From NCBI RefSeq assembly GCF_000403395.2, contig NZ_KE159657.1:710147-774146 (forward strand): 64,000 nucleotides of DNA, read 5' to 3'. This stretch comes from Anaerotruncus sp. G3(2012) (lineage in GTDB: Bacteria; Bacillota; Clostridia; Oscillospirales; Ruminococcaceae). Made by a program: the position numbers and the translations under genes. The notes beneath the pieces were generated by a model. That model ran no database searches, had not been told where the DNA came from, and saw only the letters and a list, made by a program, of their open reading frames with translations. Below are positions 1 through 8,902 of this stretch, one piece after another (position 1 is the stretch's first letter; each line of letters opens with the position of its first letter).

Positions 1-101
1 ATATTCAAAAGTTGCTGGACATTCCATTGCGGTATCCTTGTCCACCAGGATGGAAACAGGGCAGCACCCATGTGCCGGTCCGACCATAACCATTAGTACG
101 A
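1..101 (-). ncRNA. Possible structural RNA, 5' part (SRP RNA candidate), truncated by window edge
   Basis: A textbook promoter (108-136, minus strand) points into this stretch, and no reading frame follows it. Read on the minus strand the transcript contains a TGCCCTGT block, then ACCGCAAT, then AGCA and GAAT blocks, an order that resembles the 5' part of the large Firmicutes SRP RNA (scRNA). The match is from memory and partial, and the rest lies outside the window. It could equally be another small RNA or a long leader. Confidence 0.4.
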
Positions 102-107
102 TAGCTT

Positions 108-136
108 ATTATACCACTTGACAGCACTTGCGTCAA
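108..136 (-). promoter_or_regulatory. Sigma-A type promoter reading leftward
   Basis: On the minus strand TTGACG (131-136) and a perfect TATAAT (108-113) are separated by exactly 17 bases. Transcription would start near position 101 and leave the window to the left. Confidence 0.75.
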
Positions 137-236
137 ATTGAATTGAGGACTAGGCTTCGCAGAACAAGACACCAGGGAACAAACCTGTTATGCAGGCCGA
201 CCAACACTTCAGCATAGTTTCACCCAATAACAAATC

Positions 237-267
237 CAACGTCCCTCTTCGAGGACGTTGTTTTTTT
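237..267. terminator. Rho-independent terminator
   Basis: An 8-bp stem (237-244 with 253-260) is followed on the plus strand by a run of eight T and preceded by A-rich sequence. It may end a rightward transcript or act in both directions behind the leftward gene ending at 306. Positions 137-236 hold no gene I can support. Confidence 0.65.
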
Positions 268-305
268 GCCGAACTTTTTGATTTTGTTGGGGGCATCCTA
301 TCGGA

Positions 306-647
306 TTATTTCAGAGGGATGATCCGAAACGGTTTGTCCTGCTCGATACAGAGTTTAAGCGTATATGCGGTTCCACGGGATTGATTATCCCAGAACGCAT
401 AAATCTGATCGGCATATTCGACGATCTGTCGGTTGCGGACGAGCGGTGCGAGGCGTCCGTTGGTTTTATAGTCGGGACGAAATATCCGGATAGGCAGTCC
501 CAGAACCTGAGCAGCCTGCTCTGCCATCTGATCAATCCCATGTGCGCCCCCGCTTACCAGTTCAGTAGCTTCCGGCGGAATGTGCGGCAGCATCCGCTCG
601 AGGGTGAACCCTTTTACATCTCGAGACCCAACAATGGCAATCCGCAT
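306..647 (-). CDS. SLOG/DUF2493-like nucleotide-binding protein
   Basis: The 113-residue product begins with a beta-strand and glycine motif, IVGSRDV at residues 4-10, followed by SGGAHGID near residues 32-39. This is the pattern of the SLOG superfamily (YspA/DUF2493, related to DprA and lysine-decarboxylase-like folds), whose members bind nucleotides or nucleotide-derived ligands. A GAGAGGTG Shine-Dalgarno lies seven bases before the ATG at 647. The gene stands alone and is followed by a terminator-like hairpin at 237-267. The ligand and role cannot be told from sequence. It is too short to be DprA itself. Confidence 0.7.
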   Translation of the reverse strand: MRIAIVGSRDVKGFTLERMLPHIPPEATELVSGGAHGIDQMAEQAAQVLGLPIRIFRPDYKTNGRLAPLVRNRQIVEYADQIYAFWDNQSRGTAYTLKLCIEQDKPFRIIPLK

Positions 648-668
648 CTACCGACACCTCTCTGCAAT

Positions 669-695
669 AAAATGGGAAATTTTACTTCCCATTTT
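669..695. repeat. Inverted repeat upstream of the SLOG gene
   Basis: Perfect 10-bp arms (669-678 and 686-695) flank a 7-base spacer just upstream of the leftward SLOG gene start. A TAAAAT on the minus strand lies inside it, so it could be an operator over a -10 element or a simple hairpin. Confidence 0.4.
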
Positions 696-759
696 TAAAA
701 ATAGGAATTTTCACATGCTGACTGGACAACCTATTACAGTTCTGTTCTCAATTCCGCAC

Positions 760-1059
760 TTATAGCCAGAATAGATAAAAATAAGTACGGGTTTTATACG
801 GCAAAAGCCCGCGGGCAGATTCGATGGCTATAGAATCTGACCAAATGCTTCGATTATAACGCTCACGCACTGTGAAAATGATATTGGAAAGTTGGCAGAC
901 GTTCCACCCAGTTTTGGTCTGCCGTTGACGACTCGCCCCAAAACCGTATGATAAGCGGATTCTTTCGGCTGTCCTCGAATATTGTAACATAATATAAACC
1001 GTTTCACCATGCTTTTTCAAAATTTTTACGGAAAATTTCGGATCGGGGCGAGCAGCCAT
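760..1059 (-). pseudogene. Possible frameshifted coding remnant
   Basis: The stretch 696-1169 has no intact gene. On the minus strand a frame opens at 1059 with an acceptable AGAGGG Shine-Dalgarno, and the first 26 or so residues look protein-like (basic, with ETVYIMLQY). Sense then seems to continue in an overlapping frame (828-1010) with a RGQPKES...VLGRVVNGRPKLG-type stretch. That would fit a short transposase N-terminus broken by a frameshift, but I cannot assign the family. Chance ORFs are a real alternative. Confidence 0.22.
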
Positions 1060-1169
1060 TTTTCCCTCTGGCGAAAATGCTTGCAGTTATTCCCCGCTAT
1101 AAAATTTGTGCGGGGTGGAACAGTAAAGGCATGAAAGACATTCAAAAAAATTGTAGGGGGAATCATCCG

Positions 1170-2396
1170 ATGAGAAAGCAATATCAACGGTTTGCGAAGC
1201 TGCTGTCACTTGCGATTGTCGCGGTGCAGTCGGTCGCTCTCTATACACAGGCGGTCCTGCCCGACCACTACTATGTAGCGGCGGGAGAAACCCTCAACAT
1301 ACGTTCCAGCCTTCCGATCACCACCCGAAGCAGCCAGGGGAGCTTGCCGGCCGAAGCGTATGCTGCCCCGGGCAACAGCTATAATGTGAACCTTAAACTG
1401 CCGTATGGAGTAGAGATCAAACAGGTGCAGGTGCAGGTGGTTGATCGCGAGATGGTCATTCCGGGAGGGAACCCATTTGGGATTAAGATGTTTACCGAAG
1501 GGGTGATTGTGGTCGGTCTGAGCGACATTGCCAGCGGTGGCACCTCTCAAAATCCGGCAAAAGAAGCAGGAATTAAGGTGGGGGATATCATTACCTCCAT
1601 GAATGGGCAGTCGGTTCAGACCAATGAGGATGTTGGGGCAGTGGTTTCCTCCTGCTCGGGCGGGAAGATCAGCGTCGAACTGGAGCGCTCAGGGGAGGAG
1701 ATGCTCCTCCATCTGCAGCCGGTCCGGGGGGATGACGGTATTTATCGCGCCGGCATCTGGGTGCGGGATAGTTCAGCCGGGATTGGCACCATGACCTATT
1801 ATAACCCGACCAGCAACGTATTCGCAGGGTTGGGACATGCGATTTGCGATGTTGATACTGGGGACATTATGCCACTGCATTCAGGTGAAATTGTCGGGGT
1901 AGAGATCACTGGGGTGAACCGCGGCGAGAGCGGTTCACCAGGCGAGCTGCGCGGCAGCTTCACCGGGGAGCATACCGGGGAACTGCTCATCAACTCACAG
2001 GTTGGAATTTTTGGGGTAGGGGAGCGCCCGCTGCGAAATGCGAAACCTGTCCCGCTGGCGATGAAATATGAGGTGACCGAAGGTCCCGCATCAATTCTCT
2101 GCACACTGGACGATGGGCAGACGCGGGAATACACCATTTCGATCGAAAAGGTGAGTATTACCGAGAACAATCCGACAAAAAACATGGTTGTTCGGGTGAC
2201 CGATCCACAGCTTTTGGCAAAAACCGGGGGGATTGTACAAGGAATGAGCGGCAGCCCCATCCTGCAAAATGGGAAACTGGTGGGGGCAGTTACCCACGTT
2301 TTCGTCAACGATCCTACTCGAGGATACGGGATTTTTGCAGAAAATATGGAAAAAATGTCAAAGGGAGTCGAAAATAGTCATAAAAACACGCGGTAA
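1170..2396 (+). CDS. spoIVB: SpoIVB signalling peptidase (S55 family)
   Basis: SpoIVB is a serine peptidase secreted from the forespore. It cleaves SpoIVFA to release the SpoIVFB protease and so triggers pro-sigma-K processing. The ATG at 1170 is chosen because GTAGGGGG precedes it; upstream in-frame codons lack a ribosome site. The 408-residue product has an N-terminal hydrophobic anchor (about residues 8-26), a PDZ domain (about 105-190), a GLGHAI motif with the catalytic His near residue 223, and a GMSGSP motif with the catalytic Ser near residue 360. Length is close to the usual 420 or so. It is followed after 114 bases by spo0A, the conserved Firmicutes arrangement. Confidence 0.95.
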   Translation: MRKQYQRFAKLLSLAIVAVQSVALYTQAVLPDHYYVAAGETLNIRSSLPITTRSSQGSLPAEAYAAPGNSYNVNLKLPYGVEIKQVQVQVVDREMVIPGGNPFGIKMFTEGVIVVGLSDIASGGTSQNPAKEAGIKVGDIITSMNGQSVQTNEDVGAVVSSCSGGKISVELERSGEEMLLHLQPVRGDDGIYRAGIWVRDSSAGIGTMTYYNPTSNVFAGLGHAICDVDTGDIMPLHSGEIVGVEITGVNRGESGSPGELRGSFTGEHTGELLINSQVGIFGVGERPLRNAKPVPLAMKYEVTEGPASILCTLDDGQTREYTISIEKVSITENNPTKNMVVRVTDPQLLAKTGGIVQGMSGSPILQNGKLVGAVTHVFVNDPTRGYGIFAENMEKMSKGVENSHKNTR

Positions 2397-2510
2397 TTTG
2401 AACAAAGTTTTATCTAAAATTTATAAAGCTTTCGTCTGCAAATGCCGTTGTAATGTGCCGGAAATCATGGTAAAATACCGACAGGGACGTGAGATTAAGG
2501 AGAGAGCTGG

Positions 2511-3290
2511 ATGAAAGAGCACACAAAAGTGCTGATTGTTGAAGGTAATGGGGATTATTGCAGTAAATGCGCACTGGCGCTTCGGACCTATGGATTTGAG
2601 ACGATCACCGCTCCTCGTGACGGGCTTGCTGTTACCCGCGTAGTTGGAGAGGCGTTGCCTCAGGTCGTATTGATGGACATTTTTATGCCTCAGTTAGACG
2701 CAATCGGCGTCATGAAAGCGGTCAAAGAGATGGGGCTGTTACATCCGCCGCGCTTCATGGTGACTTCTACATTTAGCACTCCTATGCTGGAACAGGAAGT
2801 CATGAGCGCCGGAGCTTGTTACTTCTTTTTGATGCCGTTCGATGTCGACCAGATGGTTGAGCGGATCGTCAAGATCGCGGGAGGAACGATTTCGACCGCC
2901 AGCGGCCTGCCGGAAACGACCGCTGCAAGCGAACCTGACCTTGAACTGATGGTCACCGAGATCATCCATCAGATTGGTGTGCCTGCACACATCAAAGGAT
3001 ACCACTATGTCAGAGAATCGATTATACTTTCGGTCAAATCTCCTGAAATGATCAATTCGGTAACCAAGCTGCTTTATCCGACCGTCGCCAAACGGTTTGA
3101 TACGACCGCTTCGCGTGTGGAACGTGCCATCCGTCATGCGATCGAGGTCGCGTGGGACCGCGGCGATGTGGACACGCTTAACAGCTATTTCGGCTATACG
3201 ATCCACAATGGACGCGGAAAGCCGACCAATTCGGAATTTGTTGCAATGATTGCCGACAAACTGCGCCTTCGTCTGAAAGCTGCGAACTAA
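2511..3290 (+). CDS. spo0A: Spo0A sporulation master regulator with an atypical receiver
   Basis: This is a 259-residue response regulator with an N-terminal receiver (about 1-125) and a C-terminal Spo0A DNA-binding domain (about 140-259). The effector half is nearly canonical ([39 protein letters not shown]). In the receiver the phospho-acceptor Asp56 (VLMDIFMP) and Thr85 are present. The second acidic-pocket residue is Gly12 (VEGNGD) and the invariant Lys of the LKPF motif is Met108 (FFLMPF). These changes should alter phosphorylation or its read-out. The RBS AAGGAG precedes the ATG. A strong terminator follows at 3320-3376. Confidence 0.95.
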   Translation: MKEHTKVLIVEGNGDYCSKCALALRTYGFETITAPRDGLAVTRVVGEALPQVVLMDIFMPQLDAIGVMKAVKEMGLLHPPRFMVTSTFSTPMLEQEVMSAGACYFFLMPFDVDQMVERIVKIAGGTISTASGLPETTAASEPDLELMVTEIIHQIGVPAHIKGYHYVRESIILSVKSPEMINSVTKLLYPTVAKRFDTTASRVERAIRHAIEVAWDRGDVDTLNSYFGYTIHNGRGKPTNSEFVAMIADKLRLRLKAAN

Positions 3291-3319
3291 TCCTATGAAT
3301 TTCCCGGCAGAACCCGTGT

Positions 3320-3376
3320 AACCGAGATGCCGCGCCACCCGTTTGAAACGATGGCGCGGCATCTCGGTTTGTTTTG
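3320..3376. terminator. Bidirectional terminator between spo0A and the chemoreceptor gene
   Basis: Very long stem of about 18 bp (3320-3337 with 3352-3369) followed on the plus strand by a T-rich tail. The convergent chemoreceptor gene ends at 3399, so it probably serves both. Confidence 0.85.
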
Positions 3377-3398
3377 GGTTTTCAGCCATGTGCCGGAA

Positions 3399-5114
3399 TC
3401 ATCGCAGATACCCGGTTCCGAGAGCAGATTGTTCCCGAAGCTGGAAATGCTGAACTGCGCGCTTCAACTCATCGGCCTGACCATAAAGCTCCTGTGCCGA
3501 CTGTGCGGATTCTTCAGCGGTGGTGCTGTTGGTCTGGATCACGCTGGAAATCTGCTCCATGCCGCTGGTCAGCTGGTTGAGCGACTGCGCCTGCTGTACC
3601 GCAGATTCGGCGATCTGCGCGATCAGTTCGGTTGCTTTTTTCGCCCCTGTCATCACTTCGTCCATCGAGTTGGCAGTATCTGTGGTCAAAGCGGTCCCCT
3701 GCTTAATCATGCGCAGCGAATTTTCAATCAGATTGGAGGTGTTCTGCGCAGCTTCCGCACTCTTATTTGCCAGGCTCTGCACCTCGTTTGCCACAACTGC
3801 GAAGCCCTTTCCGGCTTCACCGGCACGAGCTGCTTCCACCGAAGCGTTGAGTGCCAGAATATTGGTCTGGAACGAGATGTCCTCAATGGTTTTGATGATC
3901 CCGCCGATCTGGCTCGCCGCATTTGAGATGTCCTGCATAGCAGAAATCAGGGTACGGAGTTTCTGGTCACAGACCATCAGTGCGCCTGCCGCCTGGGTCG
4001 AACAGGCATGGGCAGTTTCGGCATCTTCGGAGGTGTTGGTTACCTGGTGAGACAGCTCCTGGATGCTGGATGCAAGCGCTTCAATACTCGCAGACTGCTC
4101 CATTGCGCCCTGAGAGAGAACCTGAGCACCGGACGCCATCCGTTCCGAGCTTGCAGACACCCGTTCAGCAGTCACATGGATCTGCGCAAGCGCATTGTTG
4201 AGCGAATCCAGAATTTGGCGCATCGCCTTCTGAATAGGCAGGAATTCCCCATGGTAATCCAGATCGATCGCAAGATTCATCTTTCCATCTGCCATTTGTG
4301 CAAGTTTGGAGTCAATGTCATGGATGTAGGTCTTCAGATCCCGTTTGGTTTCGTGGATCGCTTTCACCAGCATCCCGATTTCGGAGGTATCAGATTCCAG
4401 AGGAAACTCGGAGGAAAGATTTCCGCTGGAGATTTCCCCCATCTGGTCGCGGATAATCACAAGCGGACGCAGAACCCGTTTTTGAGTGGATCGTATGCTT
4501 ACCACCAAAAGGATGCAGACAAGCGCCAGTGCCAGAAAGATGGCAACCTTGATGACATTACAGAGCTGAAGCAGTCCCTGTACCTCTGCGAAGGTACGGG
4601 AATCTAATGTCTCAAGAAACTGGGATTTCAGACTGTTGATCTGTGTAATCGCCGCATCGTAATCCTTCCCGTAAACATAATCAACGGCCTCCTTCATGTT
4701 ACCGGCCTTGACATTTTCCATCGCATTTTCTTCAAGGGGGACCAATTCTTGGGAAAGGTTGGACATTGCATCAATCAGCGCCTGTTCCTCTTTGGTAATG
4801 CCGATTTCCTGCATCGCCGCGACGCCCTGATCACGGTTTTTCAGATTGTTGACTTCATTCCAGTAGTTGTCATAGTGGACTGTGTCCCCGGTTGCAGCAT
4901 AAGCGCGTACCTCGTTGGTCAGATAAGATGAACCGTTCATGAACCGGTTGGCATTGTAGGTTAGATCAAACCGCTCCTGGTTTGCAGTATAAAGCCTACT
5001 GTTCATATTGCTGTAAAACAACAGCAGGAGTGCTGTGATCAACAGGGCAAGAATGGAAAAACCATTCAGAATATAGGATCTTGTAGACTGGTTCATCGTT
5101 TTTTTCATTTTCAT
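3399..5114 (-). CDS. Methyl-accepting chemotaxis protein
   Basis: The 571-residue transducer has a first membrane helix at about residues 15-34, a periplasmic-type helical sensor segment of roughly 150 residues, a second membrane helix near 187-207, a HAMP region, and a long cytoplasmic coiled coil. The kinase-control tip is clear ([16 protein letters not shown], then [19 protein letters not shown]). The sensor part is helical rather than Cache-like, suggesting a four-helix-bundle ligand domain; the ligand is unknown. The start has AAAGGAT just upstream. No other chemotaxis or flagellar genes lie in the window. The 374 bases upstream (5115-5488) hold its promoter region and a hairpin, but no gene. 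Confidence 0.92.
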   Translation of the reverse strand: MKMKKTMNQSTRSYILNGFSILALLITALLLLFYSNMNSRLYTANQERFDLTYNANRFMNGSSYLTNEVRAYAATGDTVHYDNYWNEVNNLKNRDQGVAAMQEIGITKEEQALIDAMSNLSQELVPLEENAMENVKAGNMKEAVDYVYGKDYDAAITQINSLKSQFLETLDSRTFAEVQGLLQLCNVIKVAIFLALALVCILLVVSIRSTQKRVLRPLVIIRDQMGEISSGNLSSEFPLESDTSEIGMLVKAIHETKRDLKTYIHDIDSKLAQMADGKMNLAIDLDYHGEFLPIQKAMRQILDSLNNALAQIHVTAERVSASSERMASGAQVLSQGAMEQSASIEALASSIQELSHQVTNTSEDAETAHACSTQAAGALMVCDQKLRTLISAMQDISNAASQIGGIIKTIEDISFQTNILALNASVEAARAGEAGKGFAVVANEVQSLANKSAEAAQNTSNLIENSLRMIKQGTALTTDTANSMDEVMTGAKKATELIAQIAESAVQQAQSLNQLTSGMEQISSVIQTNSTTAEESAQSAQELYGQADELKRAVQHFQLREQSALGTGYLR

Positions 5115-5427
5115 AACCTATCCTTTCGATGCGTTGCACCTCTCCGGGAAGAGAATCCATCTTGCTGAAAACAAGGATGCATTCAACAAAAATCACGTTT
5201 CCCCCGTTGAACATGCCAACCGGCGCCGTTGCGGGCAAAACACCATTTTCTCCTCGAACAGAAAGCAAAAAGAGTTGGATTCAACAACGTCCCCTTCTAT
5301 TCTACAAAAAAATATAGAAAATTTCAACATCTTTCGGTAAATTTCATCAAAGAGATGGGCGAATCTTTAAAACAGAGGGTAAAATAACTGCCAATCGCTC
5401 CAAAAGCTGCTCGTAGGACGATAGGCG

Positions 5428-5458
5428 CCGGGGCAGGCTGCCGGAAGCCCTGCCCCGG
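5428..5458 (-). terminator. GC-rich hairpin downstream of the alpha-galactosidase gene
   Basis: Ten-base perfect arms (5428-5437 and 5449-5458) lie just downstream of the alpha-galactosidase stop on the minus strand. There is no clear T-run, so termination is likely but not certain. Confidence 0.5.
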
Positions 5459-5488
5459 TATGGATTGTCTGGAGGCAGCGTTTGCCTG

Positions 5489-7711
5489 TCAGAGTGCTTT
5501 CAGGACAAAAATACGCGAATCGAAATCGCAGCTTGGGGTCCCGCCAGCCGGAACCTCTCCGGCAGAGGGGTCGCTGATCATCAATCCTGCGTACATCAGC
5601 TCATCCCCGTAGAAACTTTCGCTGTCATTGATCTGGTAGCAGCGGTCAGGGTCAAGCCCTTGCAGACGGATCCGGGTAAATGGTGCATTCACATCGTTAA
5701 GCACCCGGTACCATCCTACAACTGCCTCGGACTGATCCCTGTTCACCGACATCCATGCGGTCACATTGCCCTCAAACGGACTTTTTAAGCGGTAGAACCG
5801 GCCAAACTGAAGGGTGCGGCGGTGTGCTTTCATAAAGTTGATCTGCTGGCGAACCTCTTCCTGTTCCGACAGAGTCAGCTGGTTGAGGTCCAACTCGTAG
5901 CCAAAAGTACCAAAGCAGGCGACATTCGCCCGGGTGTGCAGCGGGGTGATGCGGAATACCTGATGGTTCGGGACAACCGAGACATGGCTGCCGATGCTGC
6001 TGATCGGATAGCAGAATGAGCTGCCATACTGGATTTTCAACCGCTCGACCGCATCTGAGTCATCGCTGGCCCAAGCCTGCGGCGCGTAATAGAGCATACC
6101 GGGATCGAAACGTCCGCCGCCACTCGCACAGGACTCAAACAGAACCTCCGGGAACTGGGAGGTCAAACGCTCATACAGGTCATAAACGCCCAAAATATAG
6201 CGGTGAAAGACCTCGCCCTGGCGGTCGGCGGGAAGCGCATTCGAGAAGCATTCGGTGATGCTGCGGTTCATGTCCCATTTAATGTAGGAAAGGTTCGCTT
6301 CTTCCAAAATTTTGGCCATCATGTGGTAGATGTGATCAACCACCTCTTTACGGGAAAAGTCCAGAACATACTGAAACCGTCCGTGGGAGGCGGGGCGTTC
6401 GGGTGTTTCCAGCAGCCAGTCTGGGTGGGCGCGATAGAGCTCCGAGTCCTTGTTGATCATCTCCGGTTCAAACCAGAGCCCAAACTGCATCCCAAGTGCT
6501 TCAATGCGCTGTGCAAGCCCTGATATTCCATTTGGGAGCCGCTCAGGGTTTGCAACCCAGTCCCCCAGCCCGGCATGGTCGTTGCAGCGCTTGCCGAACC
6601 AGCCGTCATCAAGCACGAAGAGTTCGACGCCACATTCCATGGCCTTCTGGGCGATCTCAACCAACCGATCCTCGGTGAAATCGAAATAGGTGGCCTCCCA
6701 GTTGTTAATCAGGATCGGACGCTCCCGGTCACGCCAGATGCCCCGGGCGAGGCGGGTCTGGTAGAGCTGGTGGAAGTTTTGGCTCATGCCGTTCAGGCCT
6801 TTATCCGAGTAGACCATAACCGCTTCGGGAGTCTGGAACGACTCCTGTGGTTCGAGCTTCCAGTCGAACCCGGATGGGTGGATGCCGAGCAGCACACGGG
6901 TGACATTGTAGGTGTCGACTTCGGCCTGTGCCAGAAAGTTGCCGCTGTAGATTAGGCTGAAACCGATCGTTTCCCCTTGGAATTCATCTGCAGTAGGACG
7001 TTTTAGAACGATGAACGGGTTGTGATGGGGAGAGGAGTGGCCGCGCCGGCTTCCGACCGACTGGATTCCCGGCGTGAGCTTTCGAGTCATGAGATGCCGT
7101 TCCCGCGCCCATGCACCGGAAAACTGCATCCAGTCATAATTACAGTCCGGCAGATCAAGACAGAGGCTCATCGCAGTGAGCAGATGGACCGCCTTTTTAC
7201 CACGATTGGTGAACCGGGCGCTCCGCGCGACAGCACCTCCCTCTGAAAAGATGGTATAAAGCAGTTCGAGCGTGATACCGGTAACAGGGTCCTCCAATGT
7301 CAATGTCAGGGTTTCGGCCTCGTCATCCCGCTCGGTATAGGTTGCGGGGAGTCCGGCAAGACGGGGTTTCCCGGAGGCAATTTGATGCCCTTTGTAACGG
7401 AAATCAGACAGACGGCTTCCGTTTTCCTGCAAAATCTCGACTGCGGGCTGCCGGAAATCGGTTGTCCCATAAACGCCATATTCCTGCTTGACGTGTTCCA
7501 GCGAGAAGGTGCGGTCGTCCTCCCGAAGATAGGCGGTGACCGGCCGATGGGTTGCAAGTTCCAGCAGGTGCGAGTAATCCCGTTCTGGGTGGATGTGTTT
7601 CCCGAAATAGAGCTGTCCCATCTGCCCGTTTGGAAGGACAGCCATGATATAGCTGATTTCGTTGTTGCATAGGTGGAATGTTTGTTTTTTTTCATCAAAA
7701 AAAATAGACAT
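5489..7711 (-). CDS. Alpha-galactosidase, glycoside hydrolase family 36
   Basis: This enzyme removes terminal alpha-1,6-galactose from raffinose-family sugars and galactomannans. The 740-residue protein has the usual GH36 layout: an N-terminal beta-supersandwich, a (beta/alpha)8 barrel and a C-terminal beta domain. The nucleophile motif YIKWDMNR and the acid/base motif WASDDSD are present, together with CASGGGRFD. There is no signal peptide, so it is intracellular. I place the start at 7711 because GGAGG lies seven bases before this ATG; an in-frame ATG at 7726 overlaps that ribosome site. No transporter gene is adjacent. Confidence 0.93.
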   Translation of the reverse strand: MSIFFDEKKQTFHLCNNEISYIMAVLPNGQMGQLYFGKHIHPERDYSHLLELATHRPVTAYLREDDRTFSLEHVKQEYGVYGTTDFRQPAVEILQENGSRLSDFRYKGHQIASGKPRLAGLPATYTERDDEAETLTLTLEDPVTGITLELLYTIFSEGGAVARSARFTNRGKKAVHLLTAMSLCLDLPDCNYDWMQFSGAWARERHLMTRKLTPGIQSVGSRRGHSSPHHNPFIVLKRPTADEFQGETIGFSLIYSGNFLAQAEVDTYNVTRVLLGIHPSGFDWKLEPQESFQTPEAVMVYSDKGLNGMSQNFHQLYQTRLARGIWRDRERPILINNWEATYFDFTEDRLVEIAQKAMECGVELFVLDDGWFGKRCNDHAGLGDWVANPERLPNGISGLAQRIEALGMQFGLWFEPEMINKDSELYRAHPDWLLETPERPASHGRFQYVLDFSRKEVVDHIYHMMAKILEEANLSYIKWDMNRSITECFSNALPADRQGEVFHRYILGVYDLYERLTSQFPEVLFESCASGGGRFDPGMLYYAPQAWASDDSDAVERLKIQYGSSFCYPISSIGSHVSVVPNHQVFRITPLHTRANVACFGTFGYELDLNQLTLSEQEEVRQQINFMKAHRRTLQFGRFYRLKSPFEGNVTAWMSVNRDQSEAVVGWYRVLNDVNAPFTRIRLQGLDPDRCYQINDSESFYGDELMYAGLMISDPSAGEVPAGGTPSCDFDSRIFVLKAL

Positions 7712-7728
7712 AGCAACGTCCTCCATGG

Positions 7729-7761
7729 TATAGTCAATTCACCGGATGCACAGAATGCATC
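7729..7761. repeat. Short hairpin with CAGAAT core (dispersed family member, weak)
   Basis: TATAGTCAA (7729-7737) is followed by a 6-bp hairpin (7745-7750 with 7756-7761) whose loop begins the word CAGAATG. The same two words recur at 46.0 and 57.8 kb. Confidence 0.3.
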
Positions 7762-7868
7762 ATGGTTGCCAGGCTGCGGCTGGAGCCACATTGCTGTTAA
7801 GCATAGCACAGGCGGTGGAAAATCTCAAGGGGAAACCTGTTTTTTGTTTGGAAAACCGGTTATTTCCA

Positions 7869-7903
7869 TAAAAAATACCAATCCTGTTTCCAGGACTGGT
7901 ATT
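7869..7903 (-). terminator. Terminator of the 95-residue hypothetical gene
   Basis: On the minus strand an imperfect 13-bp stem (7874-7886 with 7891-7903) is followed by a run of T. Confidence 0.7.
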
Positions 7904-7921
7904 TGGGCGGTCAGTTTGGTA

Positions 7922-8209
7922 TCAGACCCGGTTCTGATACTGGCTGACCATTGCATCAAGATGTTTTTTCAGAGTGGAGCGGCTGAAAATATCGCTTTTC
8001 ATGTCAACCATTTCTACAGGGCAGCGCCCTTCACGCAGCAGATGCCAGATATAGACACCATATGTATGGAACAGAGATTCGGACCGGGAAATTTCGATCT
8101 CATAGAGCTCGTTCAGCCTTCTATACAGGCAGGGTTCGCCATCAATCACTTTGGGTTCATATTCGGGGCCAAGATATTCCAAAAGCTGTTTTTGGGTCTT
8201 TACGTCCAT
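7922..8209 (-). CDS. Conserved-looking small protein of unknown function
   Basis: The 95-residue product (start chosen at 8209, with GGGAG about nine bases upstream) begins MDVKTQKQLLEYLG and contains a central IEISRSESLFHTYGVYIW segment. It has no membrane helix, signal or metal motif. The charged helical character and its own terminator suggest a real cytoplasmic protein. I do not recognise the family. The longer frame reaching 8464 lacks a ribosome site at its first codon. Confidence 0.6.
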   Translation of the reverse strand: MDVKTQKQLLEYLGPEYEPKVIDGEPCLYRRLNELYEIEISRSESLFHTYGVYIWHLLREGRCPVEMVDMKSDIFSRSTLKKHLDAMVSQYQNRV

Positions 8210-8295
8210 CGCACCATCTCCCTTTTTTGAAAATAGTACCATATTGAGGGTGGAAAGACAAGGGATAAAGATAGGCTTTCGGAGATCTGGCTGCA

Positions 8296-8328
8296 AAAAC
8301 CCCCTCCACTCCAAAGAGCAGAGGGGAC
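8296..8328 (-). terminator. Terminator of the ComEA-like gene
   Basis: Minus-strand hairpin (8300-8306 with 8321-8326) followed by GTTTTTG, 24 bases after the stop of the leftward gene. Confidence 0.6.
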
Positions 8329-8351
8329 TGTAATCAAGGCATGGATCAGCT

Positions 8352-8705
8352 CTATTCCAAGGTGATATATCTGCGGATTTCCCCAAGCGTTTCCTTACCA
8401 ATTCCGTCGACCTCAAGGAGCTGCTCCACAGAGACAAACGGTCCGTGAGAAGCGATATATTCACGGATTGCCTGCGCTTTTGCCGGGCCGATTCCTGGCA
8501 GGCGGTCCAGCTCCTCTGCCGTGGCAGTATTGATATTGATCTTTACGCCAGCCAGTTCAGGATAAGGGTCAAGCACCGGCGGCGGGGTAAACTCGATTAC
8601 GGCAGGGACCTCAAGCGGTGCGTTTTCGACCTGATACCAGATCAGCGTTGCGGTAAGCAGCAGCGCGATCAATCCGAGCGTTCCATAACCAAGTTTGAAA
8701 TCCAT
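8352..8705 (-). CDS. ComEA-like helix-hairpin-helix protein
   Basis: A 117-residue protein with one N-terminal membrane helix (about residues 8-24), a proline-rich linker and a C-terminal ComEA-type domain: ININTATAEELDRLPGIG, then AIREYIASHGPF and LLEVDGIGKETL, i.e. two helix-hairpin-helix motifs. In competent Firmicutes ComEA is the membrane receptor for incoming DNA. This copy lacks the longer linker (SLBB-like) region seen in many ComEA proteins, and no comEB/comEC follows. The start at 8705 has AGGAG upstream at slightly long spacing. Confidence 0.8.
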   Translation of the reverse strand: MDFKLGYGTLGLIALLLTATLIWYQVENAPLEVPAVIEFTPPPVLDPYPELAGVKININTATAEELDRLPGIGPAKAQAIREYIASHGPFVSVEQLLEVDGIGKETLGEIRRYITLE

Positions 8706-8819
8706 ATTTTTGCCGTCTCCTATGTTGTTATTGTGTTCATCTGTTTGCATCCCAGAATCGAACCCTTCCCCAAGAAGGGAACCGCCAAAGGCAGATCGGG
8801 TTCGCCTTGTACAGTCAGC

Positions 8820-8838
8820 GGGCATATAGCATATGCCC
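8820..8838. repeat. Small perfect hairpin
   Basis: Eight-base arms (8820-8827 and 8831-8838) with a 3-base loop, directly adjoining the hairpin at 8840-8869. Confidence 0.5.
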
Positions 8839-8839
8839 A

Positions 8840-8869
8840 ATGCTTGAAAACAGAATTGGGTTTAAGCAT
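8840..8869. repeat. Hairpin of the CAGAAT family
   Basis: Arms ATGCTTGAAA-like and TTTAAGCAT enclose ACAGAATTGGG. It matches the element at 57853-57880 closely in both arms and loop. Confidence 0.5.
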
Positions 8870-8902
8870 CTCAATTATACCACATCAGGAGAGGAAATAC
8901 CA

